Shown: positions 1 through 11,091 of the stretch, one piece after another
How positions within the stretch are numbered: position 1 is the first letter of the stretch
Layout of the letters: every line of letters starts with the position of its first letter
DNA from: Anisodus tanguticus
Taxonomy: Eukaryota > Streptophyta > Magnoliopsida > Solanales > Solanaceae
DNA length: 64,000 nucleotides
Assembly: GCA_034509755.1 (NCBI GenBank)
Contig: CM067541.1
Span: 15,426,001 to 15,490,000, forward strand
Direction of reading: 5' to 3'
The notes under the pieces: model-generated
The model's database searches: none
What the model was told of the DNA's origin: nothing
Seen by the model: the letters and a program-made list of their open reading frames with translations, nothing else
Position numbers and translations under genes: made by a program

Positions 1-2
1 CA

Positions 3-128
3 AATTGGGAAGGACCATATACCGTAACTAGCATCGCCGATAAATGAGCTTATCAACTTGCAGACCAACAGAGGAATATACTTCATAGCAATTGAAATGT
101 GAGTCACTTGAAGAAGTACTATGTGTAG
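3..128 (+). pseudogene. C-terminal end of gypsy integrase (pol remnant)
   Basis: Reading from base 3 gives NWEGPYTV near the start and NVSHLKKYYV at the end. These match the conserved end of plant Ty3-gypsy integrases (WEGPY... and WN..HLKKYY). Two in-frame stops lie inside, one after ADK and one just before NVSHLKKYY, so this copy is dead. The next bases (about 134-215) resemble the short conserved stretch that often follows pol in these elements, containing FFPSTAF-like and F.RFLMRQ-like words. Only the last 41 codons are visible. Confidence 0.7.
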
Positions 129-1133
129 TAAGTCAGAGCATATACTGCACTATTTTTCCCTTCGACCGCTTTTTGTCCCAATTGGGTTTTTCTAACAAGG
201 TTTTTAATGAGGCAGCACCATGATATAAACATGTTATTGATATTACTGTAGAAAAAATCTATCCAATAATCAATTCTTCATAGCACGAAGTCTCAAATAC
301 TGGGGGGTCACATACACTCAGAATAGAGTGAAAATTTAAAATTTTGAATGCTCTTAAGAAAAGCATTGATGCTGGGACTACCCGAATATTCATTATACAT
401 GTAACCGTATTGACCACACTAGATGACAGCCGAATTATTATTACAATTGTCTTCACATTTGTAATTCAAAGGAATCAATGAAAAGTTCCATTTATGATTA
501 ACAAATATTTGCCATCGCGAGCATAAAACGTATGTTATTATATTAAAATATCAAAAATTATGTGCCACAATGAATGGGAGATGTCCTATTCTACAGAACC
601 ATTAAAAATAAGGACCCTCTCTTATTAAAACCTTAACAAAGAAGTTAAGGCTTCGAGTATAAGAAATGTCGGGGTTTTTAAATTGTTCGGAGGCAACTTA
701 AGTCCAGAACTAACTTAAGAGGCCATAAGAAGCCCGATCAAAGATGAAAAGAAAAACACATCTTTAGAATTTGAGTAAGGTGGTCTAAAAGTTTTAAAAC
801 TTCGGATCTTAACCTATTCATATAAAGCGAACCACAAAACTAGATTCTGGTTCGTAAAGTAAAGTAATAAAGTTTGAAACTAATGCTTGTTTATGAAGAT
901 AAACAATGAATGAAAACTTGGAGCAAAATTTCAAAAAGGGAGAATCATTCATTCATTCATATTCTTCCAGGCTGAAATCAAGCCGGATACAAAACATATT
1001 AACCGGATCAAAAGTGACCAGGTGACAAAATAAAAAATTGAAATGTAAACCCGTGTGAAAGGTTACGGCCTACTCACTCTATGATCCGTCGGAGGTGTTT
1101 CAGGTGCTACTAACAAAACAAAAGTTATAAAAG

Positions 1134-3317
1134 TCAGTTTGGGGGAGGGGGTTCATCTTCCTCATCAGCCTCCACATCCGAATCTTCTCTGTCTCCATGA
1201 AGAGCCTCCAAGGATAACTCAGCATCAGTCAGGTCAATTTCTGTATCTAGAATTTCTGAAGTAATATCGAAGCCTGGTTTACTTGCTTCCTCAAGAGCAT
1301 CCACTCGACTCTTCAAAACAACCAAGTCTCATTGGAATTTCTACCTTTGACATTTATCTTGGACCTTAGTGATGGTATGCTCTGAAGCACGGAGTTGTCC
1401 CTGGGCACCGGCTAAGTCGACTGCAAGTTGGGTTGTTCGTCCTTGAAGGGTTGTATAGGTGGTGGTCATGACTTAGAGAGATTTCTCTCGGTCCTTCAGA
1501 GAATCGACTACATCTTACAAACGTAGCCAAAGTGAAGCTTGGAGAGAGATATAATCCCTAAGATCAGCACGCATGATGTCAACTTCTGTCCTAAGATGTT
1601 GAATCTCATCCTTCAGCCTCTTTTCCTCATCAGAAGTATCGATCGCTTTCGCCAAATCCACAGTGGATAGAGCGGAGGCGTGATCCTGAACAAAAAAATT
1701 GTGATTAGTAAATAAGAGAAAGATTGGGGAAAATGGAAAGAAAAAAGGGATATTCTACATGTAAGAACAAATTGGCAAGATGAGCAATAGAGGCTTCGAG
1801 GGTAGCATATGGAGGTTTCTAAGGTGAAGAAGCAGATATCCCGGCGTCAATTCCGGACGTGGGGATTGAGTTATGCTTAGAAAGGTCCTCTGGAATGAGA
1901 GTCTCCTCCTCCGGAGCTGTCGGTCGTAGACTCTTCTTCATCTAGGTGGATGACACCCGCCTTACCCTTTGCTTATAGATCCTTCCAATACTCCATGAGT
2001 TGGCGACAACTTCTTACTGGGGAACCAATTCCCACCGAGGGGCTCGGCAACCTCGTCTTGAGCCTTGTATTTCTGGCTGCCCGAGGTAGACTTGATGTTT
2101 GACAAGACAATTACGCGAGACGGTACATTTTAGGCTGATGAAGTTCAAGCCGAGAGTCCTGATAATAGAGGGAAAATGTTGAAAAGAGAATTCCGCGATA
2201 AAGTATGAATAAGAGGGATAATTAAGGTTAAAAGTTTACCATGGTATTTCCCCTTCCACCAGGATGAGGTGATACTCTTCCAAGTTCTGGTGATGTCGGG
2301 AGAGGCATGAAGAAGACTTACCACCCATTCAAAAATTCCTTTGATCAATTGCGGCTCGATCAGAATGGCTGAAAATGTTATAAAACTTTTAGTAAGCAAA
2401 TGGTTATCCTTTATTTGGAAAACCATGCAAATATACCCGGCGGTAGAAAAACAAACTAAATACTTACGGAAATGATTCCACTCTTCCAGAAAAGGATCCG
2501 CAAAAGGCTGGTAAATTTGGTCAGTCTTGATCAAAATGTAATGAGTTTGCCAGCCACAATCGTGATTATCTTCTGTATTTATAAGGTTGCGGCTTCCCCG
2601 AGGGTATAAGGCTATAATTCTTCCTCCAAAAACCTTAGGGTAACACAGGAGGAGGAGATGATCGATAGTAAACGGAGCATCGACAACATTGGCTAACATT
2701 TGGATACAAAAGATAATTATCCAAATTTATGGAGAAACTTGACATATGCAAATCCTATATCGGCGACAAAGATCCTCAACAATCTTTGGGATTGGGAGTT
2801 TGAAACCAATGGTGAATAGATAGGTATATGCCATAGAAAATCCTTCGACATGGTGATGCACGTGGTGGGCAGGATCAACCGCTCTAACGACTATGTCAGA
2901 AGAGAAGCCACAATCTTTTATAACTGCGGGAAGAATTTTGGTTGTTATCTTCGACTCGAACTTTTCAACGTGTTCGTAGTTGGTTTGGACACGAAGGTCT
3001 CCAGAAAAATCAAAGCCCGGGGGGACAAATTCAGCAGCAGTAGATTGTGAATCTACTCTTTGGGTTGTAGGAGTAACGGGTTCTTTCCCATGTCGGCGGT
3101 TGAGAGGATTGATGTTATCCTCAGATGAATGAGAAAGAGATGAGTTTGTAGAAAACATCGTTGAATGAGTTGATTGAAAGGAAAGAGAGCAAAGTGATTG
3201 AGAGAAATTGCAAACGGTATAGTTGCTTTTCGTGAAAAGATTTGACCTCCTATTTATGATAAAATAATATAATGTTTGGGAGGTGAAAAGATGTGTATCA
3301 TCATTATCACGGTCCAT
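1134..3317 (-). pseudogene. Antisense extra ORF (aORF) of the gypsy element, spliced, with a nonsense codon
   Basis: Minus-strand coding runs from about 3317 (or the internal ATG at 3172) leftwards. The first exon encodes a Ser-rich N-terminus, then a globular part with HHVHHHVEGFSMAYTYLF and FKLPIPKIVEDLCRRY. It continues in the same frame through one TAA stop near 2725 into MLANVVDAPFTIDHLL and ends at a GTAAGT donor near 2467. Smaller exons bounded by AG and GT follow (about 2365-2320, 2282-2241). The last part (about 1730-1134) is a heptad-rich, probably coiled-coil region ending in an acidic tail DVEADEEDEPPPPN. The order globular domain then coiled coil resembles the gypsy-type transposon domain (Transposase_28-like) seen in antisense ORFs of Tat elements. 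Its role is unknown. Internal stops in the coiled-coil part show decay. Confidence 0.6.
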
Positions 3318-3499
3318 GACGTTTAGTCGATTGGACAGTGCCGCCGTTTCAAAAGCATTGAATGAATGTGACGCTTGAAATTACTTGCAGGTTGTTGCCT
3401 TTCAAAATTCCCGCAAAAAAAGAGAAACATGCAGGCCGGTGATATAAGTCCACTTCCCGGTTGCATAAAGAGTTGCTATCGAAAAGTGCGGGGACTATC

Positions 3500-3982
3500 T
3501 GTAGGGTAAAATTCGTATAAGACAACTGTACGAATTATGACCTAACAGGTGGAGTATGATGCTGAGTCATATCCACGTCAGTTTACAGCACTACCGGTTT
3601 GATATGCATGGTACCGGGTGTGACGTAAGCAGAACCGTACTGATATTGAAGAAGGCTGAGAGCCATTTGCATCGTAATGGACGACGGTTACTCATTCGGG
3701 TCACACGACTTCCAACAACCTTTTAATAACATTTATTGAGAGATTGATTGTCCAATTATTACAACATTCATTCTCCTGCATTTATGAGGGCATATTTCGT
3801 GGGCTGTGTACCCGTGTAACTTATGTATAAATAGGGCACATTATTCTATTGTAACTCATCAGATACTTGCTTTCACAATATACTTACTGACATTCTTTTG
3901 ATTTCTGTGCTTACATACAAGTTATCTTCACTTTTACTTAGAAATTATCTCAAGATTCAGGCTAATTACTGCTTACTTTCTC

Positions 3983-4044
<62 letters not shown>

Positions 4045-4143
4045 TATTTTAAGTATAATTATTATATAACTTGTCACTTGAGATTCACGTGTCATTGACC
4101 ACGTATACAAACTCAACTATACCGTTTTACGGGTGAATAATCA
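3500..4143 (+). repeat. 3' LTR of the gypsy element
   Basis: The LTR starts TGTAGGGTAAAATTCG directly after the purine-rich AAAAGTGCGGGGAC. A TATA box (TATAAATAGGGC) sits near 3823. An ATT microsatellite lies in the U5 part. The end is placed near 4143 by composition only. Confidence 0.5.
3983..4043 (+). repeat. (ATT)n microsatellite
   Basis: About twenty uninterrupted TTA/ATT units inside the LTR. Confidence 0.95.
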
Positions 4144-4528
4144 TCTAGAATAGAACAATTGGATTTATTTATATTCTTACAAAATCAAATATTACGATTA
4201 GATTTATTTATATTCTCTTCTAATTAAATATCATCACGTAAAATGGAATAAAAGTACTCAATATTTTAGCGTAAACAATATCATGATTGAGATTTCTTCT
4301 ATTCGATTTGCAAGGGGATCTTTCCTCCAAACAAAGGCCAAGTGCAACGAACGAGATATTCCCTAGTAGCGGAGGTGGGACCAACTCAAAGCTCTCCACG
4401 CACCCACATCTTCTCAATAAAATACATATCTGTCTCTTTCTTTCTCTCTCCTTCTCCAGGGGCAGCTCCGAGAGAACACACAAAGCACCCCGCCCCCCCT
4501 CCCTGAACCCCTTGTTTCCTCCCTATCG
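4144..4528 (+). promoter_or_regulatory. Promoter and 5' untranslated exon of the E2 gene
   Basis: This AT-rich stretch follows the gypsy LTR. It holds two imperfect direct repeats built on GATTTATTTATATTCT (near 4162 and 4201) and then a pyrimidine-rich patch (about 4430-4460), typical of plant TATA-less housekeeping promoters. The untranslated first exon ends at 4528 (CCCTATCG|GTAAGT). The transcription start cannot be fixed from sequence; it is probably between about 4350 and 4440. The LTR end is only a few hundred bases upstream. Confidence 0.5.
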
Positions 4529-5481
4529 GTAAGTCCTTCAATTTTCTATCGATTTCATCAATTTCCGTTAGATCTGAAATTTCATTAAAAGAGGTAAAAA
4601 AACATGTGAATGATAATTGATATCGCTAAAAATAGATAATCCTAGCTAAGGAATTACTATAAGCCTTTGTTTTACGGTTGTGTTGTTGGAAACTGTAAAC
4701 TAATGTAGCTTGTGGATGCGATTGTGCTTTTTGTGACAATTAGGCGAGAAGTTATTCATGTTTTAGTAAATAGTTTTATATAAGCATAATTGTACAAAGT
4801 CCTAGTTTTTATGTTTGCAATTGAATTTTGTTTTAAAAGAGGTAGAACATGTGAATGATACCGCTAAAAATGAATAATTATAGCCGAGGAATTACTATGT
4901 ACCTTTGTTTTTAGGGTTGTGTAGTTGGAGAGGGTAAATTAATGTGGCTTGTGGATATGATTGTGCTTTTGTGACAATTAGCGAGAAGTTGTTCGTCTTC
5001 AGTGAGTAGTGTTATATAAGCTGAATTGTACCGAGTCTAATTCTTGTGTGATACAGTTGGTTATTGTTATTTGTTGTGCTGGTATTTGAGCTTTGTAACT
5101 ATAATTGAGCTGACTACAATTGGATCACTAGTTAAGGAAACTGAGTATTTGATTTATACCTGTGGATGACTTCGCGTTGAGTCATATGAACAACTTTTAC
5201 ATACTTTTTGACACCAGCGTGGTGTTTAGAAATGACAATTTTGACTTAGGTTACAAGTTTGAACCCTGCACCAAGCGAACTAAGTGAGGTCGGGGCCCAT
5301 CATCCTCGAGTTTCGAAGTCTGGTTGGGCCAAAGGGTTGGCTCTAGACTGATTTCTTGGTCATAAAAGAAAAAAAGGGCTAACGGAGAAAGATCAATAGT
5401 ACTCTTTGGTTGGGTTTGTTACCTAAATGATTACTCTTCTCTTGTTTTTTTATTAGTTAATTTGACCATGTGAATTTGCAG
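4529..5481 (+). other. Leader (5' UTR) intron of the E2 gene
   Basis: A GTAAGT donor at 4529 and a TTTGCAG acceptor ending at 5481 bound a 953-bp intron nine bases before the start codon (5491). Leader introns are common in plant ubiquitin-pathway genes and often raise expression. This one contains an internal tandem duplication (listed separately). Confidence 0.7.
4576..5048 (+). repeat. Diverged tandem duplication inside the leader intron
   Basis: Two consecutive copies, about 4576-4814 and 4823-5048, share words in the same order: AAAAGAGGTA, CATGTGAATGAT, CGCTAAAAAT, GGAATTACTAT, CTTGTGGAT, GATTGTGCTTTT and GTGACAATTAG. They differ by substitutions and small indels, so the duplication is not recent. 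Confidence 0.85.
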
Positions 5482-5490
5482 GTGGTTACA

Positions 5491-7560
5491 ATGTCGACTC
5501 CAGCTAGAAAGAGGTTGATGAGGGATTTCAAGAGGTTGCAGCAGGACCCTCCTGCTGGTATTAGTGGTGCACCTCAAGACAACAACATTATGCTTTGGAA
5601 TGCCGTGATATTTGGGTGAGTTGTGTAATTAAAATGCCCCAAATATGTGTTTGTTGTTCGGTTTGTGGCAGTTGTTTTTGTATGGTTTGAATAATCTACT
5701 TTTTGGTTTCTCTTCGTTTTGGTGTAACCTGCAGTCCTGATGACACTCCTTGGGATGGTGGTGAGTTATCCTTGCATTCGGTTGCTTATGCAGAGTGGCA
5801 GAAGAATGTTAAAGGCTTAAAAGCGCAGTAGTTGGCGCACATCCATTGTTTATGCTTTTGTTGTCTATACAATTCAATGCTGTTTTAATCATCTCAGACT
5901 TTCAGTCTCTATTTTCTGTGTTTTGAAATTCTGAATAATCATTTTGGAGATTCTCACCCCTCGTCCCCTCCCCAGACACTCCAACTAAAATAAAAAGTAG
6001 TGATGAATGTTATGGATCATCAGAAGGAGGTGATGCATATCCTAGTGTTGTAACTAAATGCTTGAATCTTTCCTTGAGTTCCCAGTCCAAGCATTCCCAA
6101 TCATGGCTTTTCCATGTCAGTTTTGTGTTGTCATCTCTTGTCAGTGTATTATTCTGTGCCAAAAAGTAAAGATTGTTGGTGTTAGCAAGTACTTCCTGTA
6201 GCTTTTGTTACTTTTGCCATCTTTTGACATAATGAATTGCTTTTTCTTCTTCAAATTGCCTTAGTTTGGACATGAATTAACTAGTTTGGTTGTAACTTTA
6301 CTATTTGGGAACATCAGGTACGTTCAAGTTGACTCTTCAATTCTCTGAGGATTACCCCAATAAGCCACCAACAGTGCGGTTTGTTTCTCGCATGTTTCAT
6401 CCTAATAGTAAGTTGGTGTTTAAGATTTGATTTTTATTTGTTAAACCAGAGAATAGGAACAGACAATTTTAAGACTGGAAGTTTCCTTTTGGTTTTTTCC
6501 AGTTTATGCAGATGGAAGTATATGCTTGGATATTCTTCAAAATCAATGGAGTCCAATATATGATGTTGCAGCTATACTTACATCCATTCAGGTATAGAGC
6601 TGTAATTGATTTTAGATGTCACAGTCTTTCAGTTATCCATGTCTTTATCCTGAGCTTTACTGTTAAAGCCAATGGTTGAGAGCATCGCTAAATGAAAATC
6701 ATGTGTTGCAAAGTAGTAGCTTCTTGTTCCTCATTCTATAGAGTCAGAGATATCATCCTTGTGACAGCTTGAATTCCCTTTGTTTCAGTTTTGAGCTACA
6801 TAGTTACTTTTGCATTTTGTATTGCGCATTTGCCCTCTGAATCTGTTTATTTATGATGATGAAGCAATTGTTAAGAAATCATATCAAAGTGATTCCCAAA
6901 GATTGCTTTGGTCTGGGAATCTTTGAGAAGACTGTTGTTTCTCAAGCGTTTTTGCCTAGAGCAGGGTTTCTATTTCAAGATTGTCTAGAAAGGTAAGGCC
7001 ATGGTCCAAAGACTCAATCAAACAAATTATTATCACATGGTCAAGTACTTTACCCCTCCATGGGTTATCAATTTGGAGTGTGGGCTCTCCATGTAGTGTC
7101 AATTGGCATTGAGGAGATAGAATGAGAAAGTTGTTCCATTGTGTACATTGGAGTGTGTGAGTGTCTCTATTGAGCTGACAAGTGGCATGAAGAGATGGAA
7201 GGTCAGAAGTGCTCCATGGAGTATGGGAGTTTGTTGATTTATCTTTAACTTTTTGATAAATAGCAATATATAGTAATACACATTGGAATAATACACATTG
7301 GGGAACAGAAACTACGCGATTCCTACATAAATACTACTAATACGGAAACCACTAGGAACCTTCTAGCCTAATCCTCGACTTACACACCTTTCTATCTAGG
7401 GTCATATCCTTAGTAAGCTGAAAATGTGCCATGTCCTGTCAAATCACCTCCCCCAGTTCTTTTTCGGTCTACCCTCTCCCTCTCCTAAATCCTGTTATAG
7501 CCAACCTCTCACACCTCCTTACCTGTGTATACGCTCACACCTCTTCTTCACATGCCCGAA

Positions 7561-7612
<52 letters not shown>

Positions 7613-10600
7613 AGCTACTAGAATTTTAACGAATATTAATTCTGAATCCATAATTTTAAAAGTACAACGAGTTTAAAACTAAGGACCTTAAAGGTTGAAT
7701 CCATCAAGTATAAATCTTGAACCGCCTATCAGGAAGTGTCATTGGATTATGGCTTGCATATTGTTGTGTTAATGCATATTATCATCTTGATGTTCAAGCT
7801 TGTGTTGATTGGTGCTTCTCATGTGTATACTGACTGTAATGCTTCATTATTGTCCATGGTTAAATATTGTTTAAACTGATTTTAATGTCAAGTTTTGTGG
7901 CTGTGACTTTGTTTATCTTGTGTAAGGTAAGAGGTGATGTTTTTTGTCACGTGGAGGATAAAAGCTTTTAGGGGTTATTGTTATATGCATCTTGATTAGA
8001 AAGGATAATATACTGAGTGTACATGTTTGATACATGTCGGATCCATGTTGATGGGAGTTGTAATATCTGTGATCATATATGGAATTCATACCTTGAAATA
8101 GTCTCCTATGGGTCAATGTTAGTATTTCTCATTGGAACTTGATGGATTGTTATGTAAGAGCCATTCAATACCTGACTACGTTAGTAATGTGGTCACTATA
8201 GAGTCTTGTGTCTTTTACAACAATAACAATCCAGTGAAATCCACAACGTGGGGTCTAGGGAGGGTAGAATGTACGTAGACCTTACCTCTACATTGGTAGG
8301 TAAAGCGTTTGTTTCCGAAAGACCATCGGCTCAAGACAAAGCATAAGCACAAGCAAAGCAAGAGAAATGGTCAAACCCGGACAAGAGATTTAAAGCATTA
8401 TGAAAATGATGGTAATAAAAGCGATTAAGCCATGATAAAGCATTCTGAAAAGGAAGCAGTACTAACGCATGTAAATAAGATAAACAAAGTATACTAAAGA
8501 ACATATAGCAGCAGAAATCAAATGACAGGGACTATAAGGCAATATTGCGCCTACCGGTATGATAGGCTAAGTAGGCCTATAATAGTAACACTATAACTAC
8601 CAATATGTACATGTAAGTAGTATTACGCTCAACTACCTACTACCCTTCTACCCTAATCCGTGTCCTCTACAGTCTCTTATCTAAGGTTATGTCCTCAGTA
8701 AGTTGCACTTGCTCTATATTCCGTCTAATCACCTCTTCCCAATACTTTTTCGGCCTACCTCTATCCCTTCTGAACTCGTCCATAGCCAATCTCTCACACC
8801 TCCCGATCTTTCTTGACAAAGAGAATGGCATACTTAGGTCTCAGGATGAGATTCTGAAAGAGTAATCGCAATATCAGAAGAAATTCTTCCTTGATTCCTT
8901 TGACCTGAGACTGCTACTTGTATTTCCTTTACTACTCTTTCTCCGCACTGGGCATTTGTGTCTCTCCTCTGCACATGTCCGAACCATCTCAATTTTGCTT
9001 CCCACATCTTATTCTCCACCGAGGCCACTCCCACTTTGTTTCGGATATCGTTATTTCTAATCCTAGCCCTCCTTGTATGCCCACACATACATCTCAACAT
9101 CATCATCTCCGCAACTTTCATCTTTTGGATGTGCGAGGTCTTGACTGGCCAATGCTCCGCCCATACAACATAGTCGGTCTAACAACCACCCTATAGAACT
9201 TGCCTTTAAGTTTCGGTGGCACCTTTTTATCGCACAAGACTCCAGATTCGAGCCTCCATTTCATCCACCCTGCTCCAATACGATGTGTGACATCGTCACC
9301 AATCTCTCCACTCCCTCGGATAATAGACCCTAGGTACTTGAAGCTTCTTTTCTTTGGAATGACTTGAGTATCAAGCCTCACCTCCATGTCTGTCTCAAAG
9401 TCACTCTTGTTACTGAACTTGTTAGCAAGTATTCTGTCTTGATCCTACTCAGCCTGAACCCTATAGACTCCAGAGTCTGTCTCCAAACCTCCAGCTTATC
9501 GTTCACTCCGCTGCGGGTCTCATCTAAAATGATTTTTCAATAAAACTAAAAAGTTTCAAATATTATTTTCTTACTTCAAATTAACGACGTCCAAGTGAAA
9601 AATGTTGGAATTGCACTTCACATTGATTGGTTGTTGACTGAAAAGGGTAGTGGCTTGACGCAAGTCATAATAACTATATAAAGCCTAGTCATCTAATTGA
9701 ATTATGTGCGTAGATAAGTGAGACCCAATTAATTATTGGCCTGAAGCTTCTCTATAAATACAGACCAACTTCCCTTAGCTATCGTAAGGAAAACCCTAAG
9801 CATATTTTGCTTCCTTTAATACATAGTTAAGGGGGTGTGACAACTCATCTGTGTTAGTTCTCCCAGTATTGAGAGAGCGTGGTAATTAGCGGTTGTGCAA
9901 GTCCCCGCTTAATTGTCAATTGCTACAGCTGCTGGATCATGGAGAGAAACGGTATGTTTGTTTAACATTAACTCAAGATTATGCTCGTATTTGTGTCAAT
10001 CACTCCTACGATCGTAAATAAATTTCGTACTAGTTATGATCAGGTGCATGTAATAATCAGCATGAAGATGTTTACTCAATCCCTAACTACTGGTATTTGA
10101 CTTAACAAGATTCTCTCCCACCACCCACCACCCTCCATCCAGACAAAAAAAGAAAAAAAAACATAGAATTGTGTATGATTTTATGACAAGTACACCCAAT
10201 AATGAGATGATCAATCACTTGTGTATATTTGGATGTTGACTAGTTTGAAGTTGATCTTGACCGGGTAAAAAGTGATTGTTGTTACATGGATGTTGTGCTT
10301 AAGATCCAAATATGATATCCAAATACAACAATTTCTACTCAACAACAAATTAAGGTCTACCACCATAAAAGTGATTGTTGTTACATGGATGATGTGCTTA
10401 AGATAATGACAAGTACACCCAATAATGAGATGATCAATCACTTGTGTAATGAGATGATCAATATGTCTAGAAGTAGAAATTGTTGTTACATGGATGATGT
10501 GCTTAAGATGCTAGACATATTATCCTCCTACTTTGCCGGGTTCTTGATGGAAGCTTTATGTCAAGCAATTATTGCTTAATAACCTTAAGTGAGGAGTATG

Positions 10601-11091
10601 ACTCAAGGTTTTCCGCTCAAGCATTTTAACTCTGCTTTACTACAGCAAGGAAATGATGCTGGTGGTAGACCTTAATTTGCTCATAAAGATCCTGCTTGGA
10701 ATTTGTTACTTAATTTGGATTGTTCCTTGCTGGGTAAATGGAGAGGAGACAGGGCGATAGTGGCCCTGGATTATCCGTAAAGTGAGTCAAGAGAGATAAG
10801 CTGAACTGTTTACTATATCCTACTGGGGACATGCATGCAGAAGAATATGAAGGCTTGAATAAAACTATGGCTTTTTTGTACTTGCCCACTAATAAAAAAT
10901 ATATAGAAAAAGAAAACTATGGGTTTCTTGTTTGCGAATGACTGACACTCTTATTATTGCAGTCATTGCTGTGTGATCCAAACCCCAATTCACCTGCAAA
11001 TTCGGAAGCAGCTCGGATGTTCAGTGAGAATAAAAGGGATTACAACCGCAGAGTGAGAGAAATTGTGGAGCAGAGCTGGACTGCAGACTAA
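5491..11091 (+). CDS. UBC2: Ubiquitin-conjugating enzyme E2, RAD6/UBC2 type
   Basis: Five coding exons: 5491-5615, 5735-5760, 6318-6407, 6503-6591 and 10963-11091. They sum to 459 nt and encode exactly 152 residues plus a stop, the usual length of plant RAD6 homologues. The protein begins MSTPARKRLMRDFKRL, carries the HPN motif (residues 78-80) and the catalytic cysteine at residue 88 in GSICLDILQNQW, and ends VREIVEQSWTAD. RAD6-type E2 enzymes take ubiquitin from E1 and, with RING E3 partners, monoubiquitinate histone H2B and act in DNA-damage tolerance; in plants the H2B role affects flowering time. All introns have GT-AG ends. The last intron (6592-10962) is about 4.4 kb and full of repeats. 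No lesion is visible, so the gene looks functional. Confidence 0.97.
7340..7560 (-). mobile_element. RTE-type LINE fragment in intron 4
   Basis: This stretch matches the part of the longer LINE copy at about 8640-8830 in the same orientation (shared words near TCCTTAGTAAGCTG, CAAATCACCTC, TTTTTCGG and CCAACCTCTCACACCTCC). It breaks off at a TA microsatellite. Confidence 0.7.
7563..7608 (+). repeat. (TA)n microsatellite
   Basis: 23 uninterrupted TA units, abutting the end of a LINE fragment. Confidence 0.97.
8217..9522 (-). mobile_element. 5'-truncated RTE-type LINE with the C-terminal end of its reverse transcriptase
   Basis: On the minus strand the sequence encodes DETRSGVNDKLEVWRQ, then FKYLGSIIRGSGEI, CDKKVPPKLKGKFYR, and after a frameshift MLRCMCGHTRRARIRN and KLRWFGHVQRR. 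These words mark the end of the reverse transcriptase of plant RTE-clade LINEs. The coding part (about 9522-8834) is followed downstream by a 3' UTR ending in the tail common in Solanaceae genomes (GTGGGGTCTAGGGAGGG, read on the plus strand) and a (CAA/TAA)n terminus at 8217. The coding part is frameshifted and 5'-truncated, as is usual for LINEs. It lies inside intron 4 of the E2 gene, antisense to it. Confidence 0.85.
9602..10090 (+). repeat. Probable solo LTR or LTR remnant
   Basis: Starts TGTTGGAATTG, as many copia LTRs do, and has a TATA box (CTATAAATACAG) near 9750. It is followed at 10091 by TGGTATTTGACTT, which resembles a decayed initiator-tRNA primer-binding site (TGGTATCAGAGC). No second LTR, coding region or target-site duplication was found, so both the boundary and the class are uncertain. 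Confidence 0.4.
10183..10515 (+). repeat. Imperfect interspersed direct repeats in intron 4
   Basis: A 37-bp word starting ACAAGTACACCCAATAATG occurs near 10184 and 10408. A second word containing TTGTTGTTACATGGATG occurs three times (near 10276, 10375 and 10479), each followed by GTGCTTAAGAT. The alternation suggests repeated local duplication or slippage, not a CRISPR-like array. Confidence 0.85.

Larger units (their letters stand above)
1..4143 (+). mobile_element. 3' part of a Ty3-gypsy (Tat-lineage-like) LTR retrotransposon
   Basis: The window opens inside this element. In plus-strand order it holds the last residues of integrase (3-128), a long spacer with an antisense coding region (1134-3317), a purine-rich tract near 3481-3495 and a 3' LTR starting TGTAGGG at 3500. 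An extra ORF antisense to pol between pol and the 3' LTR is known from Tat-lineage plant gypsy elements (Ogre/Retand/Grande group), which is the basis for the lineage call. The 5' part lies outside the window. The 3' boundary near 4143 is approximate because the partner LTR and target-site duplication cannot be seen. Confidence 0.7.

Noticed and set aside
3898..4098. 66-codon frame with a poly-isoleucine stretch
   Set aside because: It is a translation of the ATT microsatellite in the LTR.
5200..5370. SINE-like stretch with a B-box-like word near 5250 in the leader intron
   Set aside because: No matching A box, tail or duplication could be found.
7424..7621. 65-codon frame ending in an (IY)n stretch
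   Set aside because: It is a LINE fragment read antisense into a TA microsatellite.
10183..10515. Alternating repeats that look array-like
   Set aside because: Copies are imperfect, few and without regular spacers, and this is plant intronic DNA; local duplication explains them better than a CRISPR array.
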